Positions 14,793 to 23,841 of a stretch of 42,021 bases of DNA are shown here, in pieces (position 1 is the stretch's first letter; the number at the start of each line of letters is the position of its first letter). Origin of the DNA: Acidimicrobiales bacterium (GTDB lineage Bacteria > Actinomycetota > Acidimicrobiia > Acidimicrobiales > MedAcidi-G1); assembly GCA_029577135.1 (NCBI GenBank), contig JARQPW010000001.1:1-42021 (forward strand), given 5' to 3'. The translations under genes were made by a program, and so were the position numbers. The notes under the pieces were generated by a model. It made no database searches. It saw nothing but the letters and a program-made list of their open reading frames with translations, and was not told the DNA's origin.

Positions 14793-15824
14793 TCAGCCCT
14801 GGCCGCCGGAGGCTTCCTGGACGGAGACCTTGCCGGCGCTGATCCACGGCATCATCGCCCGTAGTTCGGTGCCGACCTTCTCGATGCGATGCTCGTGGCC
14901 CTCGGCCTCGAGGCGATAGAAGTTCTTGCGGCCCGAGCGGGCCTCGGCGACCCACTCCTCGGCGAAGGCGCCCGACTGGATCTCGGAGAGGATCTCGCCC
15001 ATCGTGGCGCGGACCCTGTCGTCGATGACCCGGGGGCCACGGGAGAGGTCGCCGTACTCGGCGGTGTCCGAGACCGAGAAGCGCATGCCGCCGATGCCCT
15101 GCTCGTACATGAGGTCCACGATGAGCTTCAGCTCGTGGAGGCACTCGAAGTAGCAGATCTCCGGCTGGTAGCCGGCGTCGACGAGGGTGTCGAAGGCGCT
15201 GCGGACCAGCTCGGTCATGCCGCCGCAAAGCACCACCTGCTCGCCGAACAGGTCGGTCTCACACTCCTCGGTGAAGGTGGTCTCGATCACGCCGGCCCGG
15301 GCACCGCCGAGGCCGTCGGCGTAGGCGAGGGCCAGTTCCTTGGCGCCGCCGGTGGGGTCCTGCTCCACGGCGATGAGGCACGGCACGCCGCCGCCCTCGA
15401 CGTAGGTGCGCCGGACCAGGTGGCCGGGGCCCTTCGGGGCGATCATGATCACATCGACGTCCTCGGGCGGGTTGATGAGGTCGAAGCGGATGTTGAAGCC
15501 GTGGGCGAACGCCAAGGCGTCGCCGGCGTTGAGGTTCGGGGCGATGTGCTCCTCGTAGACCGCTGCCTGGTCGGTGTCGGGCAGCAGGACCATGATGACG
15601 TCGGCCCAGGCTGAGGCGTCGGCGAGCGACTTCACGTCGAGGCCCGCCTCGGCGGCCTTGGCGGCCGAGCCCGAGCCGTCACGCAGGCCGACGCAGACGT
15701 CGATGCCCGACTCCTTGAGGTTGAGGGCGTGGGCATGGCCCTGGGAGCCGTAGCCCAGGACCGCCACCTTGCGGTCGGCGATCGCCGAGCGGTTCACGTC
15801 CTGTTCGTAGTACACGTTCGCCAC
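14793..15824 (-). CDS. ilvC: Ketol-acid reductoisomerase (NADP+), class I
   Basis: 343 residues. Converts 2-acetolactate or 2-aceto-2-hydroxybutyrate to the dihydroxy acids of valine/leucine and isoleucine synthesis. Seen: the Rossmann [13 protein letters not shown] (24-36) and the LRDGSGS loop, whose Arg and Ser residues fit NADPH. The metal-site DLFGEQ and the C-terminal helical domain with [18 protein letters not shown] are also present. The length is that of the short class I enzymes. The GTG start has an AGGAG Shine-Dalgarno. It is the last gene of the ilvBNC run, 85 bases after ilvN. That gap holds a GGAATTGTC direct repeat but no evident terminator. Confidence 0.96.
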   Translation of the reverse strand: MANVYYEQDVNRSAIADRKVAVLGYGSQGHAHALNLKESGIDVCVGLRDGSGSAAKAAEAGLDVKSLADASAWADVIMVLLPDTDQAAVYEEHIAPNLNAGDALAFAHGFNIRFDLINPPEDVDVIMIAPKGPGHLVRRTYVEGGGVPCLIAVEQDPTGGAKELALAYADGLGGARAGVIETTFTEECETDLFGEQVVLCGGMTELVRSAFDTLVDAGYQPEICYFECLHELKLIVDLMYEQGIGGMRFSVSDTAEYGDLSRGPRVIDDRVRATMGEILSEIQSGAFAEEWVAEARSGRKNFYRLEAEGHEHRIEKVGTELRAMMPWISAGKVSVQEASGGQG

Positions 15825-15909
15825 GGGAGGTTCTCCTGGTTTCTTGGGTTCGCTTTGTCGAAGTGGTCGGAATTGTCGGAATTGTCAGGGGCTGCGTGCC
15901 GGCTCCGCC

Positions 15910-16419
15910 TCAATGCTCCCCGTCGAGGGCGGCGAGGGCCACGCGGCCCGTGCGCTGCAACTCGACGATGCCGAAGGGTCGCAGCAGGTTCTCAAACTCG
16001 TCGATCCGCTTCGGCGGACCGACCAGCGAAAGCATCATGCTGTCGGTGCCCACCGAGAGCACCTTGCCACCGGCCCGGTCGAGGTGCTCGACCAACTCGT
16101 CGCGACGGTGGGGCTCGGCCTCCACGGTCACGATCATGAGCTCGCGCTCGACGGCGTAGCCGGGGTGGAGTTCGCGGATCTCGACGACGTTGACGAGCTT
16201 GTCGAGTTGCTTGACGACCTGGTCGAGCGGTGCCGATTCGATATCGACGACGATCGTGAGGCGGCTGAACAGATCGTCGTCGGTCGGCGCCACGGCCAGC
16301 GACTCGATGTTGAAGCCGCGGCGTGCGAACAGGCCGGCGACCCGGGCCAGCACGCCAGCCTTGTTCTCCACGGTGACCACGAGCGTGTGGTACCGGTACT
16401 CGGGCGCCGCGACGTTCAT
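15910..16419 (-). CDS. ilvN: Acetolactate synthase small (regulatory) subunit
   Basis: 169 residues with an N-terminal ACT domain (YHTLVVTVENKAGVLARVAG, starting at residue 10), the site of valine feedback in this family. The C-terminal IlvN/ALS-SS domain ends in GIVELQRTGRVAL. It binds and activates IlvB. The ATG at 16419 overlaps the ilvB stop (ATGA), giving coupled synthesis of the two subunits. The length matches actinobacterial IlvN. Confidence 0.96.
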   Translation of the reverse strand: MNVAAPEYRYHTLVVTVENKAGVLARVAGLFARRGFNIESLAVAPTDDDLFSRLTIVVDIESAPLDQVVKQLDKLVNVVEIRELHPGYAVERELMIVTVEAEPHRRDELVEHLDRAGGKVLSVGTDSMMLSLVGPPKRIDEFENLLRPFGIVELQRTGRVALAALDGEH

Positions 16420-18158
16420 CGGGGCAGGTCCGCCTGCGAGGGCGGCACGACGAGGTCCCAGTTCGTGGCGCCTGCGGGCACCATCGGGTACACCTTCTCC
16501 TCGGCCATGACCCGGAAGTCGATGACGACCGGCCGGTCGTCGATCTCGTTGGCCTTGGTGATGGCTGCGTCGATCTCGTCGGGGTCGTCGACACGCATGC
16601 CCTCGCAGCCCATGGACTGCGCCCACAGCTTGTAGTCGGGCACGTCCTTGGACAGGAAGACCTCGGAGAAGCGCTCGTCGTAGAACATCTCCTGCCACTG
16701 GCGGACCATGCCCAGGTAGGAGTTGTTGATCAGCGCCACCTTGATCGGGAACCCCTCGACCGTAGCGGTGACGAGTTCCTGGGCGGTCATCTGGAAGCAG
16801 CCGTCGCCGTCGACCGCCCAGACCATGCGATCGGGCATGCCGGCCTTGGCGCCGATGGCTGCCGGGATGGCATAGCCCATCGTGCCGAGGCCACCGGAGT
16901 TGATCCAGGTGTAGGGGTGGTCGAAGTTCCAGTACTGGCTGGCCCACATCTGGTGCTGGCCGACGCCCGAAGCAACAATCGTGTCGTCCGGCGTCAGGTC
17001 GCGCAGCCGCTCGATGACGTACTGGGGCTTGAGGGCCTGGCCGGGCCCCCACGGCTCGTAGGCCAACGGGAACCGCTCCTGCCAGCCGCTGATCCGGGAG
17101 CGCCAGGCGCTCCGGTCGGCGTCGCCGGTGCCGTTCGCCGAGAAGTCGGCGACCAGTGCCTCGACGGCGAGGCGGCAGTCGCCCTGGATGGCGATGTCGG
17201 GACGGAGCACCTTGCCCAGCTCGGCGCCGTCGATGTCGATGTGGATGATCCTGGCGTCAGGGGCGAAGCCGTCGATGCGGCCCGTGACCCGGTCGTCGAA
17301 GCGAGCGCCGAGGGCGATCAGCAGGTCGGCCTCCTGCATGGCGGTGACGGCCGTGAAGTTGCCGTGCATGCCGGGCATGCCGAGGCACAGCTCGTGGCTG
17401 TCGGGAAAGGCGCCCCGGGCCATGAGCGTGGTGACGACGTGGATGCCGGTCATCTCGACGAGCTGGCGCAGCGCCTCGGCGGCACGGGCCTTGAGGATGC
17501 CGCCGCCCACGTAGAGGACGGGTCGCTCGGCGGCCCGCATCAGGTCGGCGGCGGCCGCGATGCCCGCAGGGTCGACCTCGATGTTCGGGTGGTAGCCGGG
17601 CAGGTCCATCTCGACGTCGTCGGTCCACTCCATCGCCGAGTGGGGGTTGTTGGGATCGACGATGTCCTTGGGGATGTCGACCAACACCGGGCCCGGACGG
17701 CCCGTGGTGGCAATGTGGAACGCCTCCTTGATGGTGCGCGGGATGTCCTGTGCATCGGTGACGAGGAAGTTGTGCTTCGTGACCGACATCGTGATGCCGG
17801 TGGTGTCGCACTCCTGGAAGGCGTCGGTTCCGATGGCCCCCAGGGGCACCTGTCCGGTGATGCAGACCAGCGGCACCGAGTCGAGGTGGGCGTCGCAGAG
17901 GGCGGTGACGATGTTGGTGGCGGCGGGGCCGCTGGTGACCATGGCGACGCCCGGCCTGCCGGTGGCGTGCGCATAGCCGGATGCCATGTGGCCGGCGCCC
18001 TGCTCATGGCGGACCAGGACGTGGCGGATCGACGAGTCGATGAGCGGGTCGTAGACCGGGAGGATCGCCCCGCCGGGCAGGCCGAACAGCAGGTCGACGC
18101 CCTCGTTCTCGAGGGCCCTGATCAGCGCCTGGCCGCCGTCCTTGGGTGTCGTCGTCAT
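16416..18158 (-). CDS. ilvB: Acetolactate synthase large (catalytic) subunit
   Basis: 580 residues. A ThDP-, Mg- and FAD-dependent enzyme that condenses pyruvate to acetolactate, or pyruvate with 2-oxobutyrate, the first common step of branched-chain amino acid synthesis. Seen: LLFGLPGGAILPVYD near residues 29-43, the catalytic Glu in RHEQGAGHMASGYA, and the ThDP motif GDGCFQM with its downstream NN. The ATG at 18158 was preferred because the upstream in-frame codons lie within the attenuator hairpin region. Expression should be controlled by the leader and terminator immediately upstream. Confidence 0.96.
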   Translation of the reverse strand: MTTTPKDGGQALIRALENEGVDLLFGLPGGAILPVYDPLIDSSIRHVLVRHEQGAGHMASGYAHATGRPGVAMVTSGPAATNIVTALCDAHLDSVPLVCITGQVPLGAIGTDAFQECDTTGITMSVTKHNFLVTDAQDIPRTIKEAFHIATTGRPGPVLVDIPKDIVDPNNPHSAMEWTDDVEMDLPGYHPNIEVDPAGIAAAADLMRAAERPVLYVGGGILKARAAEALRQLVEMTGIHVVTTLMARGAFPDSHELCLGMPGMHGNFTAVTAMQEADLLIALGARFDDRVTGRIDGFAPDARIIHIDIDGAELGKVLRPDIAIQGDCRLAVEALVADFSANGTGDADRSAWRSRISGWQERFPLAYEPWGPGQALKPQYVIERLRDLTPDDTIVASGVGQHQMWASQYWNFDHPYTWINSGGLGTMGYAIPAAIGAKAGMPDRMVWAVDGDGCFQMTAQELVTATVEGFPIKVALINNSYLGMVRQWQEMFYDERFSEVFLSKDVPDYKLWAQSMGCEGMRVDDPDEIDAAITKANEIDDRPVVIDFRVMAEEKVYPMVPAGATNWDLVVPPSQADLPR

Positions 18159-18210
18159 GTGTCCTGCTGGGGGTCGTCGGGAGAAGTTGGGCGAATCGGC
18201 ATCCGTGCCG

Positions 18211-18243
18211 AAAAAGCGAACGACCTCCCGCAACGGGAGGTCG
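18211..18243 (-). terminator. Rho-independent attenuator terminator upstream of ilvB
   Basis: On the minus strand a perfect 10-bp stem (CGACCTCCCG with CGGGAGGTCG, 18243-18234 and 18230-18221) encloses a 3-base TTG loop. TTCGCTTTTT follows. It lies between the leader peptide stop (18271) and the ilvB ATG (18158), the expected place for an attenuator. Termination here would cut ilvBNC expression when branched-chain aminoacyl-tRNAs are plentiful. Confidence 0.8.
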
Positions 18244-18245
18244 GT

Positions 18246-18271
18246 GGCACGCGGACGGTGGGTCCGGTGCC
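18246..18271 (-). promoter_or_regulatory. Leader hairpin between ilv leader peptide stop and attenuator
   Basis: Minus-strand GGCAC-C-GGAC-CCACC-GTCC-GC-GTGCC folds into an interrupted stem that begins at the leader TAG codon. In ribosome-mediated attenuation this would be the upstream structure whose disruption allows an alternative fold. The competing antiterminator pairing was not worked out. Confidence 0.45.
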
Positions 18272-18306
18272 TACCGCAGTACCAGTACCTCGTGCGCCGT
18301 CGTCAT
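18271..18306 (-). CDS. ilvB leader peptide MTTAHEVLVLR
   Basis: An 11-codon open frame ending in TAG, with the consecutive codons Val-Leu-Val-Leu (GTA CTG GTA CTG) just before its end. It sits 113 bases upstream of ilvB and 28 bases upstream of the terminator stem. Short peptides with an LVL-type core precede ilvB in other Actinobacteria. The ATG falls about where a transcript from the promoter at 18315-18343 would begin, so the leader is probably translated from a leaderless mRNA. Confidence 0.75.
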   Translation of the reverse strand: MTTAHEVLVLR

Positions 18307-18314
18307 GGCCCACA

Positions 18315-18343
18315 AGTATCGCCGGGCCGTGCACCGGCGACAA
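18315..18343 (-). promoter_or_regulatory. Predicted ilvBNC promoter
   Basis: Minus-strand TTGTCG (18343-18338) and GATACT (18320-18315) are separated by 17 bases. The -10 ends eight bases before the leader-peptide ATG at 18306, which places the start of transcription at or next to that codon. The rest of the 18344-18529 gap downstream of ilvD contains no convincing gene. Confidence 0.5.
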
Positions 18344-18529
18344 CCTTGCCCGATTCCTCTTGGTGTCCCTGCCAGGGCGTCGGCACGGCTCGCTCCCTCC
18401 GGCTGGCACAACGTCGGTCGCAGACCCCACCGACGCCCGTCGTTCCCAGACGGCTCGATTCCTGGCCAGAGCACGTTCCTGCGCCACTCCCATCCACCAG
18501 GTGGAGTGAGGCCGGGAGCCGGGCCCCCT

Positions 18530-20233
18530 CTATGCGCGGGTGACGGCGCCCTGTTCTGCGCCCTGGGCCAGGGCGGCGTACTTGGCGAGGAAGCCGGAGG
18601 TGTAGCGGGGCTCGAAGGGCTTGAGGTTCGCCCGCCGCTCGGCCAACTCGGCGTCGCCGACCATCAGGTCGATGGAGTGGGCCCGCACGTCGATCACGAT
18701 GCGGTCGCCCTCGGCGATGAGGGCGATGGGGCCGCCGTCGACAGCCTCGGGGGCGACGTGGCCGACGCAGAAGCCGTGGGTCCCGCCGGAGAAGCGGCCG
18801 TCGGTGATGAGCGCCGCGTCGCCGCCGCGGCCGGCACCCTTCATGGCACCGGTGATGGCGAGCATCTCGCGCATGCCCGGACCGCCCTTGGGCCCCTCGT
18901 AGCGGATGACCACGATGTCGCCGGCCTCGATCTGGTCGGCCAGCACGGCGGCCATGGCGGCGTCCTCGCCGTCGAACACCCGGGCCCGGCCGTCGAAGCG
19001 GTCGACGTCGAGGCCGGCCACCTTCACGACGGAACCCTGCGGGGCCAGCGAGCCGGTGAGCACGGCGATGCCGCCGATGTCGTGGATGGGGTCGTCGAAG
19101 GCGCGGATGACCTCGCCGTCGGGAGCGGGCGGATCGAGCAGTGCCAGGTTCTCGGCGACGGTCCTGCAGGTGACGGTGACCTCGTCGCCGTGCAACAGGC
19201 CCTCGTCGAGGAGCATCTGCATCACGACCGGCACGCCGCCGATCCGGTCGATGTCGACCATGTGGTAGTTGCCGTGGGGCTTGGTGTCGGCGAGGTGTGG
19301 CACCCGGGCGGCGACCCTGTTGAAGTCGTCGAGCTCGAGCGCCACATCGGCCTCGAAGGCGATCGCCAGCAGGTGCAGCACGGCATTTGTGGAGCCCCCC
19401 AGCGCCATGACCACGGCGATGGCGTTCTCGAAGGCGGCCCTGCTCATGATCTGCCGGGGCCGGATGTTCTCGCGGAGCAGCTGCATGACGGCGGTGCCAC
19501 TGGCGTAGGCGGTGTCGGCCCGGCGACCATCGATGGCGGCGGCCGAGGCCGAGCCGGGCAGCGACATGCCGATGGCCTCCCCCACGGCCGCCATGGTGTT
19601 GGCGGTGAACATGCCGGCGCAGCTGCCGATGGTGGGGCAGGCTGCGCGCTCGATGGCGAGCAGTTCGTCGTCGTCGATGCCGCCCACGGCGTGGGCGCCG
19701 ACGGCCTCGAAGACGCTCACGATGTCGAGCTTCTTACCGGCGTGCTCTCCCGGCATGATCGAGCCGCCGTAGACGAAGACCGACGGCAGGTTGATGCGGG
19801 CGGCGGCCATGAGCATCCCGGGGAGCGACTTGTCGCAGCCGGCGAAGCTGACGAAGGCGTCGAGCCGCTCGGCGTGCATGACGGCCTCGACCGAGTCGGC
19901 GATGATCTCGCGGCTGACGAGGCTGGCGCGCATGCCCTCGTGGCCCATCGAGATGCCGTCGCTGACGGCGATGGTGTTGAACTCCATGGGGAAGCCGCCG
20001 GCGGCGGTGACGCCCTCCTTGCAGCGCTTGGCGAGCGCGGCGAGCGGCAGGTTGCAGGGGGTGACCTCGTTCCACGACGAGGCGACGCCGACCTGGGCCT
20101 TGTCGAAGTCGTCCTCGGTCATGCCGACGGCACGCAGCATGGCCCGGGCGGGGGCACGGTTGTCGCCGTCGGTGACCTCGTGCGAGCGGGGCTTCATGGT
20201 GGGCGAGGCCGACGGGGCGGTGGAGTCACTCAT
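18530..20233 (-). CDS. ilvD: Dihydroxy-acid dehydratase
   Basis: 567 residues. An iron-sulfur dehydratase making 2-oxoisovalerate and 2-oxo-3-methylvalerate from the IlvC products. Seen: [13 protein letters not shown] with a cluster Cys, [13 protein letters not shown] with the second, [20 protein letters not shown] with the third, and [21 protein letters not shown] near the C-terminus. Two further in-frame starts are possible (20269 and 20197); 20233 is kept, without a clear Shine-Dalgarno. It lies upstream of the ilvB leader on the same strand and has its own transcript start region, shared divergently with the MATE gene. Confidence 0.95.
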   Translation of the reverse strand: MSDSTAPSASPTMKPRSHEVTDGDNRAPARAMLRAVGMTEDDFDKAQVGVASSWNEVTPCNLPLAALAKRCKEGVTAAGGFPMEFNTIAVSDGISMGHEGMRASLVSREIIADSVEAVMHAERLDAFVSFAGCDKSLPGMLMAAARINLPSVFVYGGSIMPGEHAGKKLDIVSVFEAVGAHAVGGIDDDELLAIERAACPTIGSCAGMFTANTMAAVGEAIGMSLPGSASAAAIDGRRADTAYASGTAVMQLLRENIRPRQIMSRAAFENAIAVVMALGGSTNAVLHLLAIAFEADVALELDDFNRVAARVPHLADTKPHGNYHMVDIDRIGGVPVVMQMLLDEGLLHGDEVTVTCRTVAENLALLDPPAPDGEVIRAFDDPIHDIGGIAVLTGSLAPQGSVVKVAGLDVDRFDGRARVFDGEDAAMAAVLADQIEAGDIVVIRYEGPKGGPGMREMLAITGAMKGAGRGGDAALITDGRFSGGTHGFCVGHVAPEAVDGGPIALIAEGDRIVIDVRAHSIDLMVGDAELAERRANLKPFEPRYTSGFLAKYAALAQGAEQGAVTRA

Positions 20234-20291
20234 GCAGAGCAGGCTAGAGGCGGGCAGGGTCCGTGGCATCGGCGGGACCTACGATCACGCC

Positions 20292-21596
20292 GTGCGCCCG
20301 GACGACCGAGAACTGCTGCGGCTGGCGGTCCCGGCGCTGGGGGCGCTGCTGGCGGAGCCCCTCTACGTGCTCGCCGACACGGCGGTGGTCGGGCACCTGG
20401 GCACCGCCGAGTTGGGCGGCCTGGCGGTCGCCTCGGCGGCACTGCTGTTCGGCTACGGGATGTGCATCTTCCTCGCCTACGGCACCACGGCGGCGGTCGC
20501 CCGGCTGACCGGCGCCGGCGAGGACCATCGGGCCGCCCACCAGGCGGTGCAGGGCCTCTGGCTGGCGCTGGTTCTCGGCGTGGTCCTGGCGCTGCTCGGC
20601 GGATTGTTCGCCGGCCCGATGCTGCGCCTGTTGGGCGCCGACGGCGAGGTCCTGGCCCAGGCGGGTACCTACTTCCGGATCAGCCTGCTGGGGACCCCGG
20701 CGATGCTGATGATGCTGGCGGGTGTCGGCTACCTGCGTGGCGTCAAGGACACGGTCCGTCCGCTCTGGGTGGCGGCAGGCACGGCGCTGCTGAACCTCGT
20801 GCTCGAGGTGGTCCTCATCTACGGGTTCGACCGGGCCATCGGAGCATCGGCGGCCGCCACGGTCGTGGCCCAGTGGCTGGGCGCCGGCTGCTACCTGGCC
20901 TGGATCGGCCGCGGGGTCCGACGCCTCGACGTGTCGCTGGCACCCGACCTTCGGGTCATCGGGCGCCTGCTGGGTGTGAGCGCCGAACTCATGGTCCGCA
21001 ACCTCTCCCTGACCGGCACGTTCCTGATCGCCACTGCTGCGGCGACCCGGATCGGCGACGTGGAGGTGGCCGCCCACCAGGTGGCGTTCCAGGTCTGGAT
21101 GGTGCTGGCACTGTCGATGGACGCCGTGGCCATCGCCGCCCAGGCCATGGTCGGCAACCTGCTCGGTGCCCACGACCCCGACGGCGCCCGGGCGGTGGGG
21201 AGGCGTGTCATCGGTTGGTCGATCGCCATCGGCGCCGTACTGGGGGCAGCAATCGTCGCTGCGCACGGGGTGCTGGGCCAGGTGTTCTCGGCGGACGACG
21301 CCGTGGTCGCCCTGGCGGGATTCCTGCTGCTGCACGTGGGCCTCATGGCGCCGTTGTCGGGCGTGGCGTTCGCCTTCGACGGCATCCTCATCGGCGCCGG
21401 TGACCAGCGGTTCCTGGCCAGGGCGATGGTCGGCGCTGCCGCGGTGGCGGTACCGGTGATGGTGGCGACCCGGCTGGCCGACCTCGGGATCGGCCCGCTG
21501 TGGGCCGGGATCTGGGCCTTCATGGTCGTCCGGGGGCTCAGCCTGGGAGTCCGCTTCCGCAACGACCGCTGGCAGGTGCTCGGCGCCGGCTCCTGA
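20292..21596 (+). CDS. MATE family efflux transporter (DinF-like)
   Basis: 434 residues with about 12 hydrophobic segments in two homologous halves, typical of Na+- or H+-coupled multidrug and toxic compound extrusion proteins. The N-terminal LRLAVPALGALLAEPLYVLADTAVVGHLGT stretch (from residue 9, read in parts) carries the family's conserved Pro, Glu-Pro and Asp-Thr residues. The start at the GTG 20292 puts the first helix at the usual distance; longer in-frame extensions run into ilvD's coding strand. The gene is divergent from ilvD with a 58-base gap. The substrate is unknown. Confidence 0.9.
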   Translation: MRPDDRELLRLAVPALGALLAEPLYVLADTAVVGHLGTAELGGLAVASAALLFGYGMCIFLAYGTTAAVARLTGAGEDHRAAHQAVQGLWLALVLGVVLALLGGLFAGPMLRLLGADGEVLAQAGTYFRISLLGTPAMLMMLAGVGYLRGVKDTVRPLWVAAGTALLNLVLEVVLIYGFDRAIGASAAATVVAQWLGAGCYLAWIGRGVRRLDVSLAPDLRVIGRLLGVSAELMVRNLSLTGTFLIATAAATRIGDVEVAAHQVAFQVWMVLALSMDAVAIAAQAMVGNLLGAHDPDGARAVGRRVIGWSIAIGAVLGAAIVAAHGVLGQVFSADDAVVALAGFLLLHVGLMAPLSGVAFAFDGILIGAGDQRFLARAMVGAAAVAVPVMVATRLADLGIGPLWAGIWAFMVVRGLSLGVRFRNDRWQVLGAGS

Positions 21597-21607
21597 GCAC
21601 GGCGGTG

Positions 21608-22393
21608 TTAACCGTCCAGCACGACCGAGGGGTCGGGAACGAGGTCGCGGGCCAGCCACTGGAAGACCCGCCAGCCGATGGTGTCGCAGCCCAGCGCAAC
21701 GGCGGCGTGCTTGGCGGCGTCGTCGGAGATGGGCTGCGGGTCGGTGGCCTTGACGTGGACCTCGGCGACCCGTTCGGCCAGGACGAACAGCCCGACGGCC
21801 TCGCCGGGCGATGCGCCGCCGGTCAGGAGGCCGTGGTTGCGCAGGATGCAGAGCCGGGTGGCGCCCATGGCCTCGGCGATGGCGTGGCCGCCGGCCAAGG
21901 TGTCGACCTCGACGTCCTCGCCCGGGTAGATCGACTGGTCGTACACGAAGACGCACGACTCCTGGGAGATCGGCCGGAACGGCTGCACGTTGGCCGCCCA
22001 CGGGGTGCCGTACTGGGTGTGGGTGTGTGCGGCGGACACGAGGTCGGAGCGGGCGTCGAGGATCGGCCAGTGGATGTTGTGGGCGGCGTAGTTGATGCCG
22101 CCGGCGGTGGCGCCCTCGACCACATCGCCGTCGGGCCCGACCAGCGAGAGGTTGTCGACCGTGGCCGCCCAGAACGGGATGCCGTGGGCGAGCACCCAGA
22201 AGTGGTCGAGCCGTTCGGGGTCGCGTGCGGTGATGTGGCCGTCGCCCAGTTGGCCCCAGCGCATGGCCGAGAAGATGCGGTAGCCGATGGCGACCTCCCA
22301 CTTGCGCAGCAGCCGCAACTCGTCGGGATCGACGGGCACCGGTACGTCGACCCCGTAGCCGATGACCGGGTACCGGTCGAGTTCGAGTGCCAT
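21608..22393 (-). CDS. Class II aldolase/adducin family protein
   Basis: 261 residues. Metal-binding His residues are seen in HTHTQYG (123-129) and in the later NHGLL. A proximal Lys/Glu-rich N-terminus and GDGHITARDPE are also present. The family includes fuculose-1-phosphate aldolase, but this branch often has unknown substrates, and the sequence lacks a feature that fixes the reaction. The ATG at 22393 lies two bases after the gatB stop, so it is probably read through as part of the gatCAB transcript. It is convergent with the MATE gene. Confidence 0.85.
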   Translation of the reverse strand: MALELDRYPVIGYGVDVPVPVDPDELRLLRKWEVAIGYRIFSAMRWGQLGDGHITARDPERLDHFWVLAHGIPFWAATVDNLSLVGPDGDVVEGATAGGINYAAHNIHWPILDARSDLVSAAHTHTQYGTPWAANVQPFRPISQESCVFVYDQSIYPGEDVEVDTLAGGHAIAEAMGATRLCILRNHGLLTGGASPGEAVGLFVLAERVAEVHVKATDPQPISDDAAKHAAVALGCDTIGWRVFQWLARDLVPDPSVVLDG

Positions 22394-22395
22394 CG

Positions 22396-23841
22396 TCAGC
22401 CTCCCTGTTCGGCGGCGCGCCGTGCCAGCAGGTCGTTGACGATGCGGCCGTCGGCCTGTCCCTGGGTGGCCCGCATGACCTGGCCGACGAAGAAGCCGGA
22501 CTTCCTCCTGCGTTCCCTGTCGTCGCCGCCGACGTACCCGGCCCAGTCGTCGGGGTGCTCGGCGATGAGCCGGTCGACCAGCGCCTCGAGTTCGGAAGTA
22601 TCCATGGCCTCGAAGCCGTGGGAGGCGGCGTGTGCGGCGGGGTCGCCCCCCGTGGCGACGAGGTCGGCGAGCACGGTCTTGGCCTGGGTGGCGGTGAGGT
22701 CGCCGCCGGCCTCCATCGCGACCAGCGACGCGAACGAGGCGGCGGTCAGTTCGCCCACTCCGTCGGCGAGGTTGTTCTCGACGTGGACCAGCACCCGCGT
22801 AGCATCGGCCCCGGCGGCGATCGTGTCAACCGCAAGGTCGTCCATGCCCCGTTCGACGGTGAGGGCGGTGGCCTGCGGCTCGACGCCGGCGGCCACAGCC
22901 AGGCGTTGGCGACGCTCGCGGGGCAGCATCGGCAGGGCGGCGCGGATCTCGGCGATCCACTCGTCGGAGGGCTCGACGGGCACGAGGTCGGGCTCGGGGA
23001 AGTAGCGGTAGTCGTAGGCCTCCTCCTTGGAGCGGAGCTTGTGGGTGCGGCCGTCGTCCTCGTTCCAGTGGCGGGTCTGCTGCTGGACCTTCTCGCCCGA
23101 CTCGAGGAGGTCGACCTGGCGGCGGGCCTCGTACTCGATGGCCCGTCCCATGGAACGCAGCGAGTTGATGTTCTTGACCTCACAGCGGGTGCCGAGCTCG
23201 GACGTGCCCTCGCGGCGCACCGAGACGTTGCAGTCGACCCGCATCGAACCCTCCTCCATCTTCCCGTCGGAGGCGCCGATGGCGACGAGGATGGCCCGCA
23301 GCTCGGACACGTACGCCCGTGCCTCCTCGGCGCAGCGCATGTCGGGGGCGCTGACGATCTCGATGAGCGGCACGCCGGAACGGTTGTAGTCGATGAGGGA
23401 GTGGCCGGCCTCGTGGATGCGACCGCCGCCGCCGACGTGGGTGGACTTGCCGGTGTCCTCCTCGAGGTGCGCCCGTTCGATGCCGATGCGGCGGCCGTCG
23501 GGCAACTCGAGGCTGCCCACGCCGTTGATCGGGAGGTCGTACTGGGAGATCTGGAAGTCCTTCGGCATGTCCGGATAGAAGTAGTTCTTGCGGGCGAACA
23601 CCGACCGCTGGATCGTGCAGTCGAGGGCGAGTCCGACGCGGATCGCCAGCTCGACGGCCTTCTCGTTGAGCACCGGCAGCGAGCCGGGCAGGCCCAGCGA
23701 TACGGGGTCGACGTTGGTGTTGGGTTGGCCGCCGAACTGGTTGAGCGCCGACGAGAACATCTTCGTGGCGGTTGCCAGCTCGGCGTGGACCTCGAGGCCG
23801 ATCACGACCTCCCAACCCGGGATCAGGGCCTGATCGCTCAT
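22396..23841 (-). CDS. gatB: Aspartyl/glutamyl-tRNA(Asn/Gln) amidotransferase subunit B
   Basis: 481 residues. GatB activates the misacylated Glu-tRNA(Gln) or Asp-tRNA(Asn) with ATP for amidation. Seen: [12 protein letters not shown] (11-22), [17 protein letters not shown], the [12 protein letters not shown] block, [11 protein letters not shown], and a C-terminal YqeY-like tail with [18 protein letters not shown]. The ATG overlaps the gatA stop (ATGA). Long in-frame sequence upstream is only the opposite-phase reading of gatA. Its presence implies indirect Gln-tRNA and/or Asn-tRNA synthesis. Confidence 0.97.
   Translation of the reverse strand: MSDQALIPGWEVVIGLEVHAELATATKMFSSALNQFGGQPNTNVDPVSLGLPGSLPVLNEKAVELAIRVGLALDCTIQRSVFARKNYFYPDMPKDFQISQYDLPINGVGSLELPDGRRIGIERAHLEEDTGKSTHVGGGGRIHEAGHSLIDYNRSGVPLIEIVSAPDMRCAEEARAYVSELRAILVAIGASDGKMEEGSMRVDCNVSVRREGTSELGTRCEVKNINSLRSMGRAIEYEARRQVDLLESGEKVQQQTRHWNEDDGRTHKLRSKEEAYDYRYFPEPDLVPVEPSDEWIAEIRAALPMLPRERRQRLAVAAGVEPQATALTVERGMDDLAVDTIAAGADATRVLVHVENNLADGVGELTAASFASLVAMEAGGDLTATQAKTVLADLVATGGDPAAHAASHGFEAMDTSELEALVDRLIAEHPDDWAGYVGGDDRERRRKSGFFVGQVMRATQGQADGRIVNDLLARRAAEQGG

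Noticed and set aside
15873-15890. GGAATTGTC direct repeat between ilvN and ilvC as an operator
   Set aside because: Two short copies in an intra-operon gap with no further support; could be chance.
18505-18532. GC-rich bulged hairpin after the ilvD stop as an intrinsic terminator
   Set aside because: The stem is short and interrupted and no T run follows.
18146-20290. Long plus-strand open frame across the ilvB leader and ilvD
   Set aside because: It is the shadow of ilvD. The frame has no recognisable protein features and would overlap well-supported genes.
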